DNA from: Pocillopora verrucosa
Taxonomy: Eukaryota; Cnidaria; Anthozoa; Scleractinia; Pocilloporidae
DNA: 64,000 nucleotides
Direction of reading: 5' to 3'
Assembly: GCF_036669915.1 (NCBI RefSeq)
Contig: NC_089324.1
Location: forward strand, 7,278,244-7,342,243
The notes under the pieces are model-generated. The model saw only the letters and a program-made list of their open reading frames with translations, was not told the origin of the DNA and ran no database searches. Position numbers and translations under genes: made by a program. Below, piece after piece: positions 44,681 to 55,236 of this stretch (its first letter is position 1; every line of letters begins with the position of its first letter).

Positions 44681-47600
44681 ATGGACAGCATAAAAGAAGC
44701 TATATCAGCTATCTCCATAGGTATAGCGGTCGCCGAGTTCCTTCGCAAAACTGGTCGCGTCTTGCAAGCCATCGAGGTGTACAGGGAAAGTTTGATCATA
44801 TTACACACTCAGGCGCAGGCTATTGATAGTTCATTGGCAAACTTTACGTTCCGAGCCATCCACATCTTGGAGGCCTGGAAATTTTACGAATCAGCAATCA
44901 ACATCATGACAACGATTGGAAACACACATGGCCAGGCACTATGCTACTCAAAGCTCGGATTAATGTTTCAATCACTCGGTCAACATGACAAGGCCCGAGA
45001 ATATCAGGAGAAAGCACTCGCTATCAGAATAGAAATTGGTGACAGAGAGGGAGAAGCAACAAGCTACGGAAACCTAGGAACTTTGTTCCGATCACTCGGT
45101 CAATATGACAAGGCCCGAGAATATCAGGAGAAAGCACTCGCTATCAGAATAGAAATTGGTGACAGACAGGGAGAAGCAACAAGCTACGGAAACCTAGGAA
45201 CTTTGTTCCAATCACTCGGTCAATATGACAAGGCCCGAGAATATCAGGGGAAAGCACTCACTATCAGAATAGAAATTGGTGACAGAGAGGGAGAAGCAAC
45301 AAGCTACGGAAACCTAGTAACTTTGTTCCAATCACTCGGTCAATATGACAAGGCCCGAGAATATCAGGAGAAAGCACTCGCTATCAGAATAGAAATTGGT
45401 GACAGACGGGGAGAAGCAACAAGCTACGGAAACCTAGGAATTTTGTTCCGATCACTCGGTCAATATGACAAGGCCCGAGAATATGAGGAGAAAGCACTCG
45501 CTATCAGAATAGAAATTGGTGACAGACGGAGAGAAGCAATAAGCTACGGAAACCTGGGAACTTTGTTCCAATCACTCGGTCAATATGACAAGGCCCGAGA
45601 ATATCAGGAGAAAGCACTCGCTATCAGAATAGAAATTGGTGACAGAGAGGGAGAAGCAACAAGCTACGGAAACCTAGGAACTTTGTTCCGATCACTCGGT
45701 CAATATGACAAGGCCCGCGAATATCAGGAGAAAGCACTCGCTATCAGAATAGAAATTGGTGACAGACAGGGAGAAGCAACAAGCTACGGAAACCTAGGAA
45801 CTTTGTTCCGATCACTCGGTCAATATGACAAGGCCCGAGAATATGAGGAGAAAGCACTCGCTATCAGAATAGAAATTGGTGACAGACAGGGAGAAGCAAC
45901 AAGTTACGGAAAGCTAGGAACTTTGTTCCGATCACTCGGTCAATATGACAAGGCCCGAGAATATCAGGAGAAAGCACTCGCTATCAGAATAGAAATTGGT
46001 GACAGACAGGGAGAAGCAACAAGCTACGGAAACCTAGTAACTTTGTTCCAATCACTCGGTCAATATGACAAGGCCCGAGAATATCAGGAGAAAGCACTCG
46101 CTATCACAATAGAAATTGGTGACAGAGAGGGAGAAGCAACAAGCTACGGAAACCTAGGAACTTTGTTCCAATCACTCGGTCAATATGACAAGGCCCGAGA
46201 AAATCATGAGAAAGCACTCGCTATCAACATAGAAATTGGTGACAGAGAGGGAGAAGCAACAGGCTACGGAAACCTAGGGACTTTGTTCCGATCACTCGGT
46301 CAATATGACAAGGCCCGAGAATATCAGGAGAAAGCACTCGCTATCAGAATAGAAATTGGTGACAGACAGGGAGAAGCAATAAGCTACGGAAACCTAGGAA
46401 CTTTGTTCCAATCACTCGGTCAATATGACAAGGCCCGAGAATATGAGGAGAAAGCACTCGCTATCAGAATAGAAATTGGTGACAGACAGAGAGAAGCAAC
46501 AAACTACGGAAACCTAGGAGCTTTGTTCCAATCACTCGGTCAATATGACAAGGCCCGAGAATATCAGGAGAAAGCACTCGCTATCAAAATAGAAATTGGT
46601 GACAGAAAGGAAGAAGCAACAAGTTACGGAAACCTAGGAACTTTGTTCCGATCACTCGGTCAATATGACAAGGCCCGAGAATATCAGGAGAAAGCACTCG
46701 CTATCAGAATAGAAATTGGTGACAGACAGGGAGAAGCAACAAGCTACGGAAACCTAGGAACTTTGTTCCAATCACTCGGTCAATATGACAAGGCCCGAGA
46801 ATATCAGGAGAAAGCACTCGCTATCAGAATAGAAATTGGTGACAGACAGGGAGAAGCAGCAAGCTACGGAAACCTAGGAACTTTGTTCCAATTACTCGGT
46901 CAATGTGACAAGGCCCGAGAATATCAGGAGAAAGCACTCGCTATCAACATAGAAATTGGTGACAGACATAGAGAAGCAACAAGCTACGGAAACCTAGGAA
47001 TTTTGTTCCAATCACTCGGTCAATATGACAAGGCCCGAGAATATGAGGAGAAAGCACTCGCTATCACAATAGAAATTGGTGACAGACAGGGAGATGCAAC
47101 AATCTACGGAAACCTAGGAACTTTGTTCCGATCACTCGGTCAATATGACAAGGCCCGAGAATATCAGGAGAAAGCACTCGCTATCACAATAGAAATTGGT
47201 GACAGACAGGGAGAAGCAACAAGCTACGGAAACCTAGGAATTTTGTTCCAATCACTCGGTCAATATGACAAGGCCCGAGAATATGAGGAGAAAGCACTCG
47301 CTATCACAATAGAAATTGGTGACAGACAGGGAGAAGCAACAAGCTACGGAGCCCTAGGAACTTTGTTCCGATCACTCGGTCAATATGACAAGGCCCGAGA
47401 ATATCAGGAGAAAGCACTCGCTATCAGAATAGAAATTGGTGACAGGGATGGAGAAGCAACAAGCTACGGAAACCTAGGAACTTTGTTCCAATCACTCGGT
47501 CAATATGACAAGGCCCGAGAATATCAGGAGAAAGCACTCGCTATCAGAATAGAAATTGGTGATAGGCATGGAGAAGCAACAAGCTATACAAACCTCACTG

Positions 47601-49459
47601 GTTTGTTTCTATCACTCGGCAAATATGCAAAGGCTGACGACTATTTAAAGAAGGCAATGGCAGTTAGAAAGGGTATCGATGATAGAAGTGGAGAAGCAAC
47701 AGATTACAGTCACCTTGGTAGAATTTGTTGTAAGCGTGGTGAATATGACAAGGCTCAAGAATATTACGAGAAAGCCCTTACAATTGTCATGGAAATCGGT
47801 GAGAGAGAAGGAGTAATAGTCCAGTACAACAATTTAGCATTATGTTTCCAATCGCTAATTAAATATGACGTGGCCGAAGAATACCTGAAGAAGGCTCTTC
47901 TTTTAAGTAGGAATACTGGACACAACCTGCACGAGTTTCACTGCCTTTGTAATCTATCGATGTTAAAGGTGTCACAATGTCATCTTGGAGAGGCTTGTTC
48001 GTATCTTTTTCAAGGCATCCAAAAGTTCGACACTTTGAGAGGTTTTCTTAAAGAAAACGATCAGTTTCAAATAGCTCTTTTAGAACAGCACGGCACCTTT
48101 TCCTACAAGTTGTTCAGTAGGTTGCTGTCTTCCTCTGGAAAACCTCAGGACGCCCTTTACGTCGAAGAGCTGAGAAGGGCAAGAGGCCTGGCCGACTTGA
48201 TGGCAGCTCGATACTCTCTTCAAGAGCAGATCTCAAGCGATCCACAATCTTGGTGTGGCATTCAAAGGATCATCACAAAAGAAGCAGACTGTGCATGCCT
48301 GTACATTTCGGTTGGTGAAGATGAGGTACGGTTTTGGATAATTACAGCAACGGGAGCTATTCATTTTTTAGAAAAGAAAGTGAGCCTGGACAAAAACAAG
48401 GTTACCGGAATAGTCCCTGAGTTAGATGAGTTTTTTAAAGAAGCCTTCCGCAGCCACGTCATTTTACCCGAACAGAATTGCGAAGATCGATCTTTAGATG
48501 ACACCGAACTGATGTCACTTCACTATGATAACCGCTTAGTGCCTGGTGACCATGATACCGAAGATTTCAAAACAAGCCTTGAATTGTGTTACAAGATAAT
48601 CATTGCTCCTGTGGCCAGTTTACTAAAGCAGCCCGAGATCATAATTGTCCCTGATTCCTGTGTGTACCAGGTGCCATTTGCAGCCTTGGCTGACGAAGGA
48701 GGCAAGTATTTATCAGAGACATGCAGGATTCGGATAATTCCCTCCCTGACGACTCTCAAACTTGTTCAAGACAGTCCTCCAGACTATCACAGTCAGACCG
48801 GGGCACTGATAGTGGGTGACCCAGTGGTTGGAACGGTGATTTACATGGGAAGGCGCAGAAATATGACACCATTGCCGCATGCAAGAAAGGAAGCAGAGAT
48901 GATTGGAGGACTTCTTGGCATAAGGCCTTTGATAGGAGATTCCGCAACAAAACATTCTGTACTCCTAGCGATAAGTTCAGTGAGCCTGATACACATTGCT
49001 GCCCATGGTGATGCCGAAAGAGGGGAAATTGCTCTTTCTCCTATGCACCCTACCCTACTCCCACCTTTCCCTCGAGAAGAAGATTATCTTTTGACGATGG
49101 CCGATATTTCAAAAACTCAGTTGCGAGCTAAACTAGTGGTGCTTAGTTGTTGTCACAGTGCTCGTGGACAGATTAGAACCGAGGGAGTTATTGGACTTGC
49201 TCGAGCGTTCTTAGGATCGGGAGCTCGTTCAGTGTTAGCGGCACGATGGGCCCTGGATGACAGAGCCACAGAGAAGTTCATGACTTGTTTCTACAAACAT
49301 TTGTTCCGCGGTGAAAGCGCCAGTGAATCTCTCCACAAGGCCAGGAAGTGGATGAGAAATAACGGCTTTGATAAAGTTTCTCAATGGGCGCCATTTATGA
49401 TCATGGGCGACAACGTGACATTTGAGTTTGGAAATTGGCCGGTGCCTAGCGCACCTTAA
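44681..49459 (+). CDS. TPR-CHAT protein, copy 2 (TTC28-like), intact
   Basis: A single open frame of 1,592 residues. Residues 1 to about 80 are a non-repeated helical lead. Residues from about 84 to 967 hold 22 near-identical 40-residue TPR units (LGQYDKAREYQEKALAI core), followed by three diverged TPRs to about 1,090. The C-terminus, from about 1,190, is a CHAT domain: LYISVGEDEVRFW, then VPDSCVYQVPFAAL, the His motif IHIAAHGDAERG (His 1442) and the Cys motif LVVLSCCHSARG (Cys 1491 aligned with the family's LSAC; Cys 1490 beside it). CHAT domains are caspase-like proteases. In bacteria they partner with TPRs and act in defence; in corals such genes are numerous but their role is not established. 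The protein is likely cytosolic, with no signal peptide in this frame. Confidence 0.92.
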   Translation: MDSIKEAISAISIGIAVAEFLRKTGRVLQAIEVYRESLIILHTQAQAIDSSLANFTFRAIHILEAWKFYESAINIMTTIGNTHGQALCYSKLGLMFQSLGQHDKAREYQEKALAIRIEIGDREGEATSYGNLGTLFRSLGQYDKAREYQEKALAIRIEIGDRQGEATSYGNLGTLFQSLGQYDKAREYQGKALTIRIEIGDREGEATSYGNLVTLFQSLGQYDKAREYQEKALAIRIEIGDRRGEATSYGNLGILFRSLGQYDKAREYEEKALAIRIEIGDRRREAISYGNLGTLFQSLGQYDKAREYQEKALAIRIEIGDREGEATSYGNLGTLFRSLGQYDKAREYQEKALAIRIEIGDRQGEATSYGNLGTLFRSLGQYDKAREYEEKALAIRIEIGDRQGEATSYGKLGTLFRSLGQYDKAREYQEKALAIRIEIGDRQGEATSYGNLVTLFQSLGQYDKAREYQEKALAITIEIGDREGEATSYGNLGTLFQSLGQYDKARENHEKALAINIEIGDREGEATGYGNLGTLFRSLGQYDKAREYQEKALAIRIEIGDRQGEAISYGNLGTLFQSLGQYDKAREYEEKALAIRIEIGDRQREATNYGNLGALFQSLGQYDKAREYQEKALAIKIEIGDRKEEATSYGNLGTLFRSLGQYDKAREYQEKALAIRIEIGDRQGEATSYGNLGTLFQSLGQYDKAREYQEKALAIRIEIGDRQGEAASYGNLGTLFQLLGQCDKAREYQEKALAINIEIGDRHREATSYGNLGILFQSLGQYDKAREYEEKALAITIEIGDRQGDATIYGNLGTLFRSLGQYDKAREYQEKALAITIEIGDRQGEATSYGNLGILFQSLGQYDKAREYEEKALAITIEIGDRQGEATSYGALGTLFRSLGQYDKAREYQEKALAIRIEIGDRDGEATSYGNLGTLFQSLGQYDKAREYQEKALAIRIEIGDRHGEATSYTNLTGLFLSLGKYAKADDYLKKAMAVRKGIDDRSGEATDYSHLGRICCKRGEYDKAQEYYEKALTIVMEIGEREGVIVQYNNLALCFQSLIKYDVAEEYLKKALLLSRNTGHNLHEFHCLCNLSMLKVSQCHLGEACSYLFQGIQKFDTLRGFLKENDQFQIALLEQHGTFSYKLFSRLLSSSGKPQDALYVEELRRARGLADLMAARYSLQEQISSDPQSWCGIQRIITKEADCACLYISVGEDEVRFWIITATGAIHFLEKKVSLDKNKVTGIVPELDEFFKEAFRSHVILPEQNCEDRSLDDTELMSLHYDNRLVPGDHDTEDFKTSLELCYKIIIAPVASLLKQPEIIIVPDSCVYQVPFAALADEGGKYLSETCRIRIIPSLTTLKLVQDSPPDYHSQTGALIVGDPVVGTVIYMGRRRNMTPLPHARKEAEMIGGLLGIRPLIGDSATKHSVLLAISSVSLIHIAAHGDAERGEIALSPMHPTLLPPFPREEDYLLTMADISKTQLRAKLVVLSCCHSARGQIRTEGVIGLARAFLGSGARSVLAARWALDDRATEKFMTCFYKHLFRGESASESLHKARKWMRNNGFDKVSQWAPFMIMGDNVTFEFGNWPVPSAP
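44970..47590 (+). repeat. 120-bp TPR-coding tandem repeat, 22 canonical units
   Basis: The 120-bp units line up without gaps from 44,970 to 47,590. Most differences fall in a few codons (GTLFR against GTLFQ, EYQEK against EYEEK, GDRQGE against GDREGE), and the remaining nucleotides are almost invariant. This points to recent expansion or homogenisation. Confidence 0.97.
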
Positions 49460-49680
49460 GAGCCAAGACTTTGATAAAACCTCTGTAGCAGAATGAATTA
49501 GACTTAGTAAAGCTTGGAACTATTTAATTACTAGCCTGTAGAAAGAGGACACCATCTGCAAAGGACAACTCGGATCGATACACAGAGGAGAGCACTTCTG
49601 TAATATGCTCATCAGACATCTAAGTTTAATAATCCGAAATAAGACAGCATATAGTGTTATCTCTTTATAAGAGTCCCGTA

Positions 49681-49900
49681 ACTAAAAAGGATTACGGTTA
49701 GATCGCTCCACGGTTAGATCGCTCCAAGTCAGATTAGTGTATTAGGTTTCTACATGGAGCGAAGTAACTTATGTATGGAGCGAAGTAACTTATTTGATGG
49801 AGCGAACTAACTTTCGAGTGGAGCGATCTGACTTCGGTATGGAGCGATCTGACTTGGAGCGATCTAACCATGGAGCGATCTAACCGGATACCACTAAAAA
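49681..49900. mobile_element. GGAGCGA-repeat inverted element with 8-bp target duplication
   Basis: The element (49,689-49,892, 204 bp) is flanked by the direct 8-mer ACTAAAAA (49,681-49,688 and 49,893-49,900). The unit 1 counterpart (around 13,335) has no insert. The ends are about 46-bp imperfect inverted repeats (GGATTACGGTTAGATCGC against GGTATCCGGTTAGATCGC). The whole body is made of the heptamer TGGAGCGA: seven on the plus strand and two in reverse, each followed by a short variable arm (AGTAACTTA, ACTAACTTT, TCTGACTT, TCTAACC). It has no coding capacity. An 8-bp duplication fits hAT-like elements, but the superfamily is not assigned. Confidence 0.85.
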
Positions 49901-50759
49901 AACTCCAACTTTTTTTAAGTCATCAGTTCAGTGAATGAGCCAACCAAAGTGTGATAATTTTAGTTTTCGAACGCGATTAGTTCGTCAAGGAAAGAAAAAT
50001 TTAATCCTTTTCCAAAGTTGATGAGTTTGTCAATTCAAGGTTACTTTATTATTAAAGGACAATCTATGTAGACGTAATTATTTGGGATCAATATCAGTTG
50101 CTGGGAACAGACCCTTATAAAAAAACTACCGTACAATTTTAACAGAACACCCCCTTAAATAACTCGGCATTGTTACATAGCGACTATTCAAGAGGTACAA
50201 TTAAAAACCCCTGGATGTAAGATACGAATCTAAGACCCCTGGATGTAACGAAAGCATTCACGATCGATGTCCACATCTACGCGCAGACCCCTAGATGTAA
50301 GAAGAAGCAGAGAAGCGTCTGGTAGAATGCACGACTACAAAAAGTCCTTCAGATGCACGAGTTTGAATTACTCTTAAAATGCCGAATGTAAAGGGTTCTG
50401 GATGTAATTTTCAGGGACAGAACAACTGAGAGATTGGATTTAAGATTGCAACAGGTCATGGGTGGCGATTAAACATAAAAAGCTCCTCAGTCAAAGCGAG
50501 AGGGAGCCAAATAACCCTAACCTCTGCCAGGTTCTCGGTTAATGGAAATGAGCAAAAGAACGAAAATGGCGGGTTCATGCAGCCGTTTCCCTTAAACAAA
50601 CACAATAGTCGTTCATCGCTCACCCGCCCAGTGAGTTAGAGCCTGAAACAGGCTAAAATAACTCAAACTGATTAATCACCCACAGGCAAAATAAATAACA
50701 TTTATTGATGAGTTACTATTACGAAACATACATGTACAAAAGATTAGGCCCCGCGACTA
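49901..50759. other. Downstream region of TPR-CHAT copy 2
   Basis: Similarity to unit 1 continues to about 50,040 and then stops, so the AATAAA used as a candidate signal in copy 1 is missing. The next AATAAA on the plus strand is at 50,690. Four CCCCTGGATGTAA-like words recur at about 50,208-50,400 without a regular period. No gene is seen. Confidence 0.4.
50690..50695 (+). terminator. Candidate polyadenylation signal for TPR-CHAT copy 2
   Basis: First AATAAA on the plus strand after the stop codon, about 1.2 kb downstream. It is about 90 bp from the opposing gene's own signal, so the two transcripts would converge. Confidence 0.3.
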
Positions 50760-53700
50760 AACAGCAACATTATTGATTTCTTTTATTTACAAGCATGATA
50801 AAGCAAACAGCAAAAAGTAACGCCTAACGCCTATTTCTGCCACAGACATGTAGCTTCACTACCTCCATTTTTATCATGATGGCCTCCACCGATTTTCTTC
50901 CAGGCTCTCTGGTGTCCTCCATTTGTTACCTGTCGTTTAATAAACTGCCAATTAAATATTGATGAACACAATGCCATGCAATGCATCAGGTTTTCAAAGC
51001 AGCAAAAGACTATATGTATCATTGCTTTAAAGTGCATTTTATTAATTGACTGTGTCATTTGAAAACAACAATGATGACAATATTTATTGTAACTGTCAAA
51101 TACCATATCGAGAGAACAACTTGTATATTTAGGATTATATAACAAACAACTTCCATTTACTTTACTGCATAGAAAATGCTTCACCTGTTGTTTTCCTTTG
51201 TAACAAATTACATAGAAGAAAGTCTAGAATATGTGAAGTTTACTGTAGGTATACCTTTGTAGAGAGATGACCTTTAAATGGTGGAGATTCACTGTGGTGT
51301 GTCTGATCACCTCCTCTGCTTTCAATTTATCATCTAGTAATAAGAAAATTAGATTATCAATACATCGAGGCTGGTCACTTTTCTCTAAGGAAACATGGAG
51401 GCATGCACCAATAACATCATATACCTGACAACCATGCTGTAATGACTTAGCATTTGGTAACACCAACTTGTTGCAGAATCAAGACATGGGCACCACTCAA
51501 GGGACATGGATCTTCGCCAACACGTTCAAACATTTGTGACACACAAGGTGATCTGTTGTGTGCCACAAATACCAAGCAGCTGTCTAACATATTTGTTAGT
51601 TGTGTATCCTCATTAAGTGTCCTTTGGAATAAAAGGAACATCCTTTAATCCGTACTAAGAGACAATAAGAGACTAGAGATGTACATATTAATATTTGGAA
51701 AATTACTAGACAGTTGGGGGCCTGGCCCTCACTAAAGTTTGTGTTTTAATCACTAAAGTTTGTGTTTTTCATCTGTGAATAGAAATTTTCACAAGAGGTG
51801 GAGTATTTTTCACATAATTTAAACTAAAAATAACTACATTTACTTCTGGCATGTTCTGTTTAGGGCACTTTTAAGAACAATTTTTTACTTTGTTTGATAA
51901 TTTTTAGCCCACCTGATGACATTGACACTCTCATCACTCTCATCAAACAAGACCACCACAATTGGCATCAGGTCTTGGTGGCTCTGTACAACAGCCTAAA
52001 CAAATCAAAGAAAGGTGGTTAAAAAGAACGCTGCAAGATAAAAACAACCATGCACAGATCAACACTTTCATATTTTTAATTGAAATTTAAAGGCTGCCTG
52101 GAAAACTTGCCTGGTCAAATGTAAATGGGGCCCACATACATCTTCTCCCAAGGAGGAGGTACAGCAGTTGGACCTGCTGTAAGGGTCCTTCAATATCTGA
52201 AAACAATTTTCCAACCTGTCAATCAGGGACCTTTACAAATGAGAACAACCTCTAATCATGATCTATGGTGACATTCAGTTATTACTATGAAGGTGTAATT
52301 TAACAGAGTTAGTACTATTGTAGAGATGCAGGTAGAGACAAACAGCCATTAACAGAGAATTATTAAATTCATACAACAGCTTGAAGCACTCACAGTTCAC
52401 AAGTGAACAGTATCTATGAAATCCTGACTGAACACCCTAAATCTGTTTCATTTAATTGTTGCTAGCTGGACAACTTGGTATCTACTAGCTTCTACTTTTC
52501 ATAGAATGCAAAAAGTGCTGAATGAGAGATCAAATTACATCTGGTGACATTTGTTTTAAGCAAGCTTATAATACTAAAAAAAATATTAAAAATGTCCTCA
52601 CCAAAGACTTCAGCACTCTCTATGGCTTTTTGGCAACTCGCTTCTCCGCCTATCAAGATTTAAAAACAGATAACAACCAAGGCGATAATTGTAATAACCT
52701 ACATATTGTAATAATCTAGGATTAAATAATATAAGGTGCAAACACATTGCCATAAAAAAGTAATTGAAATAGCCATATAGGAATGTATAACTAGCATTCT
52801 TACAACAGCTTGTAGCACTCACAGTTCACAAGTGAACAGTATTTAATGTGTATTTACTACTATTTTGAGGGGTTTCATGGATTTGTAGCTTGTAGCCTTT
52901 TTTCAGTTTTCTGAATATAACTTTTCAAATTTAGTGATAAACTCTTTGCTGATTGGTCTGAATACAGATTTTCTGGGAGAGACCAATAAAAATAGGCAGT
53001 TGCTCAGATTCTATTTTGCCAAACAGACCCTTCAATGTTGTTATTGAAAGTCCCAAAACTTTAAGCGACTTAAATAAGAGAAAGTACTGTATATTGTGTC
53101 AACAGAGGGAAATATTTTCCATTAGGTGAATTTGTATCCATACCAGACTGTATGTTCACACTTTTTTCCAGGGTTGTGCCTTTGGTTGAGATTATATCTG
53201 TAAAGGTATAATTAAGTAAACAGATTTCTAACTTCAGTTGCACATTAGATTCTTGGAAAATTCAAACCTTCTAAACCCACAGCCCTGGTAGAACAAGCTT
53301 AAGAAGAAAAACAGTATTCATTGTCAAAAGCTACAGGTGTGCTGAAACAACAAAAGCCTTTACAACTAAGACAAAAACAGTATCAAATAAAGAAAACTAA
53401 GCTGAATGATGGAGCATACACCTGCCCCCCAAAAAAGCAGGGAACTATTTTTCAGTTCAACTCAAGGATGTGCATTAAAAAAAAATCAGGTTCTTGCAAA
53501 AAACAATTCACTCTTCAACAAAGTTTACCTTTATTTGAAGTGGAATGGTCAAAAACAATAAAATTCAACTACGTTTGAATGCTGCTTAAAGAGATACTTT
53601 CATAATTTTGGGCTTATGAACTTAAGACTTATCTGTTTTGCCAATATAACTGTTCATACCTTTCAATACATCCATGATAAAAATTAATGTCTGGGCTGCA

Positions 53701-54207
53701 ACAGAACAAAAAAACTGTCAGTTGTCAATTGCTCAGTTACTAGAGACATAGATCACATGCAAATTACTCAGTAATATTTGGAATCATTCACATTTAAAAA
53801 GTACGTATTTTTGGCATTGAATTTCTCATTAATTGCAAGAAATATATACCTTTTGAGGAAATTTATCACTTATGCGGATTAAACGCAAGACAAGGTACAC
53901 TTGTAAGTATTTCTTGCACCTATTCATGCACAGACAAAATGATTAAAGTAATGCACCAGTCTGATTGTTAAAACTGTAATATGATTGCGAAGCCATCAAT
54001 CATAACAGAAATGCCTAGAATGCAAGCGTAAAGCTGTTAAGCTCCCATGTAAACACCTTTTTACTTCTAAATAAATGCTACACAGTGCACAATATAAAAA
54101 AAAAGACACTTGCCCACTTTTCATACCAGGCAGTTGGTTATGAGATCTAACAGACACTATTTACAGATCTTGGGAATTGCTTTTGTGGCTGAGACCCACA
54201 CCCTGTC
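50760..54207 (-). CDS. Multi-exon gene of unrecognised family
   Basis: Exons on the minus strand, read from the right: 54,165-54,207 (DRVWVSATKAIPKI), 53,660-53,695 (QTLIFIMDVLK), 53,144-53,197 (IISTKGTTLEKSVNIQS), 52,111-52,196 (IEGPLQQVQLLYLLLGRR), 51,913-51,995 (AVVQSHQDLMPIVVVLFDES) and about 51,470-51,621 (TLNEDTQLTNMLDSCLVF), then coding sequence at 51,255-51,424 (VYDVIGACLHVSLEKSDQPR). The first six exons join in consistent phase with AG acceptors. The donor after 52,111 is GC type (CAG/GCAAGT). The leucine-rich helical style suggests a HEAT/ARM-like protein, which is only an impression. A one-base shift or a 43-bp intron separates the last two coding blocks. The 3'-most exon and the 5' end are not resolved, and the 5' end may be cut by the duplication boundary near 54,650. 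Confidence 0.6.
50782..50787 (-). terminator. Polyadenylation signal for the minus-strand multi-exon gene
   Basis: AATAAA on the minus strand, about 45 bp past the stop of the last open frame (50,831). Confidence 0.45.
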
Positions 54208-54650
54208 CTGCAGACATCAATATAGACAACAGCATAATGCATTTAATAATCATAATTACAAATAATAATAAAAATACAAATTTTATAATTCTCTAAACAG
54301 ATGGCTCATTTCACAACATGGTTTTCAACAGGGGGCCATAAAAATGAAATAAAATAACATGAATGAAAATAAAGTACAATACATATGACTTAATGGTAAA
54401 TTGAAAACCTACTTTTTTATCTTAGTCTATCATAAAATGGTTTGGCACCAAACTGTAATAGCTGAAGTAGCTGCATGCATTTGTTAACATAATCTCTCGA
54501 AGAATTTGTACTACATTTTGTAAGTACAGTACATGCAGTTACAAGTCTGTTGGATCAGTCTTGACAGTTTTTAACAATACCCATATATAAGTATGAGAGG
54601 GTTTGGAAAATCCACAAAAAAATTCATTGTGTTGCACTTGCGTTTTATTG
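54208..54650. other. No gene seen
   Basis: AT-rich sequence between the rightmost exon and the start of the shared methyltransferase module. Missing upstream exons of the minus-strand gene could lie here, but none is convincing. Confidence 0.35.
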
Positions 54651-54664
54651 TTGATGTTTTACAT

Positions 54665-54897
54665 GTAACTCCAAAATTTTGGAATCTAAAAACTCTGTCA
54701 TAATTGGTATAATATTTCTGATTGCATGAGAGACCAAGGTAGGATTTCTCCTCACAGTATCAATAAGATGGCAAGTGATCAGAGTAAAGATGAATATAAC
54801 TTAAGGGATAACTAGTTGATCAAATACCAAATTCTCTGAACTAACCTCATAAGAATTATACAGCAGACAGTAGGGAGATCTTGGGGTTGAGAAGGTT
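54665..54897 (-). mobile_element. Second short interspersed element family (copy in unit 2)
   Basis: Colinear with 25,395-25,640, from AACTCCAAAATTTTGGAATC to GGAGATCTTGGGGTTGAG. Confidence 0.55.
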
Positions 54898-54952
54898 AAT
54901 TGATAAGATTTTGAGGCTAGGTCACAAGAGAGGAGTTTGAGTAAATCAATAC

Positions 54953-55236
54953 TATCAAACCTTGATTATCCAGATTATTTGATTATCTGTACTTGATTCT
55001 CTGGTCTTAAAGAAATAGTCCCTCTTGAGATCTGTGACAATGTTTTCCCATCAAACAAAGCTGAATTACTGAAACAATTTGATGACAATGACAGCATGAG
55101 ATAGCACTTTAGGTGGTAAAAACAGTTTTGTAAATACTTTTGGCAAATATTAACAGTGAAGTACATTCATTAAAGAATGTACTTTTATTTCTTCTGTGGT
55201 ATAAATCAAGTCATTATGATACATATAGGCTCATTA
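54953..55236. mobile_element. Tigger-like element, right end deleted (unit 2)
   Basis: Orthologue of 25,694-26,000. The left end (TATCAAACCTTGATTATCC) is present. The sequence passes from GGCTCATTAATAT directly into methyltransferase coding DNA (GTTTCACAAATG), so the right terminal repeat and about 90 bp are gone. Confidence 0.65.

Noticed and set aside
48713..48955. Minus-strand frames inside the CHAT region
   Set aside because: Shadows of the coding frame, with no family resemblance and Cys/His-rich composition caused by the reverse codons.
53321..53578. Plus-strand 85-residue Lys-rich frame
   Set aside because: It lies within an intron of the minus-strand gene, is A-rich, and shows no splice or start context.
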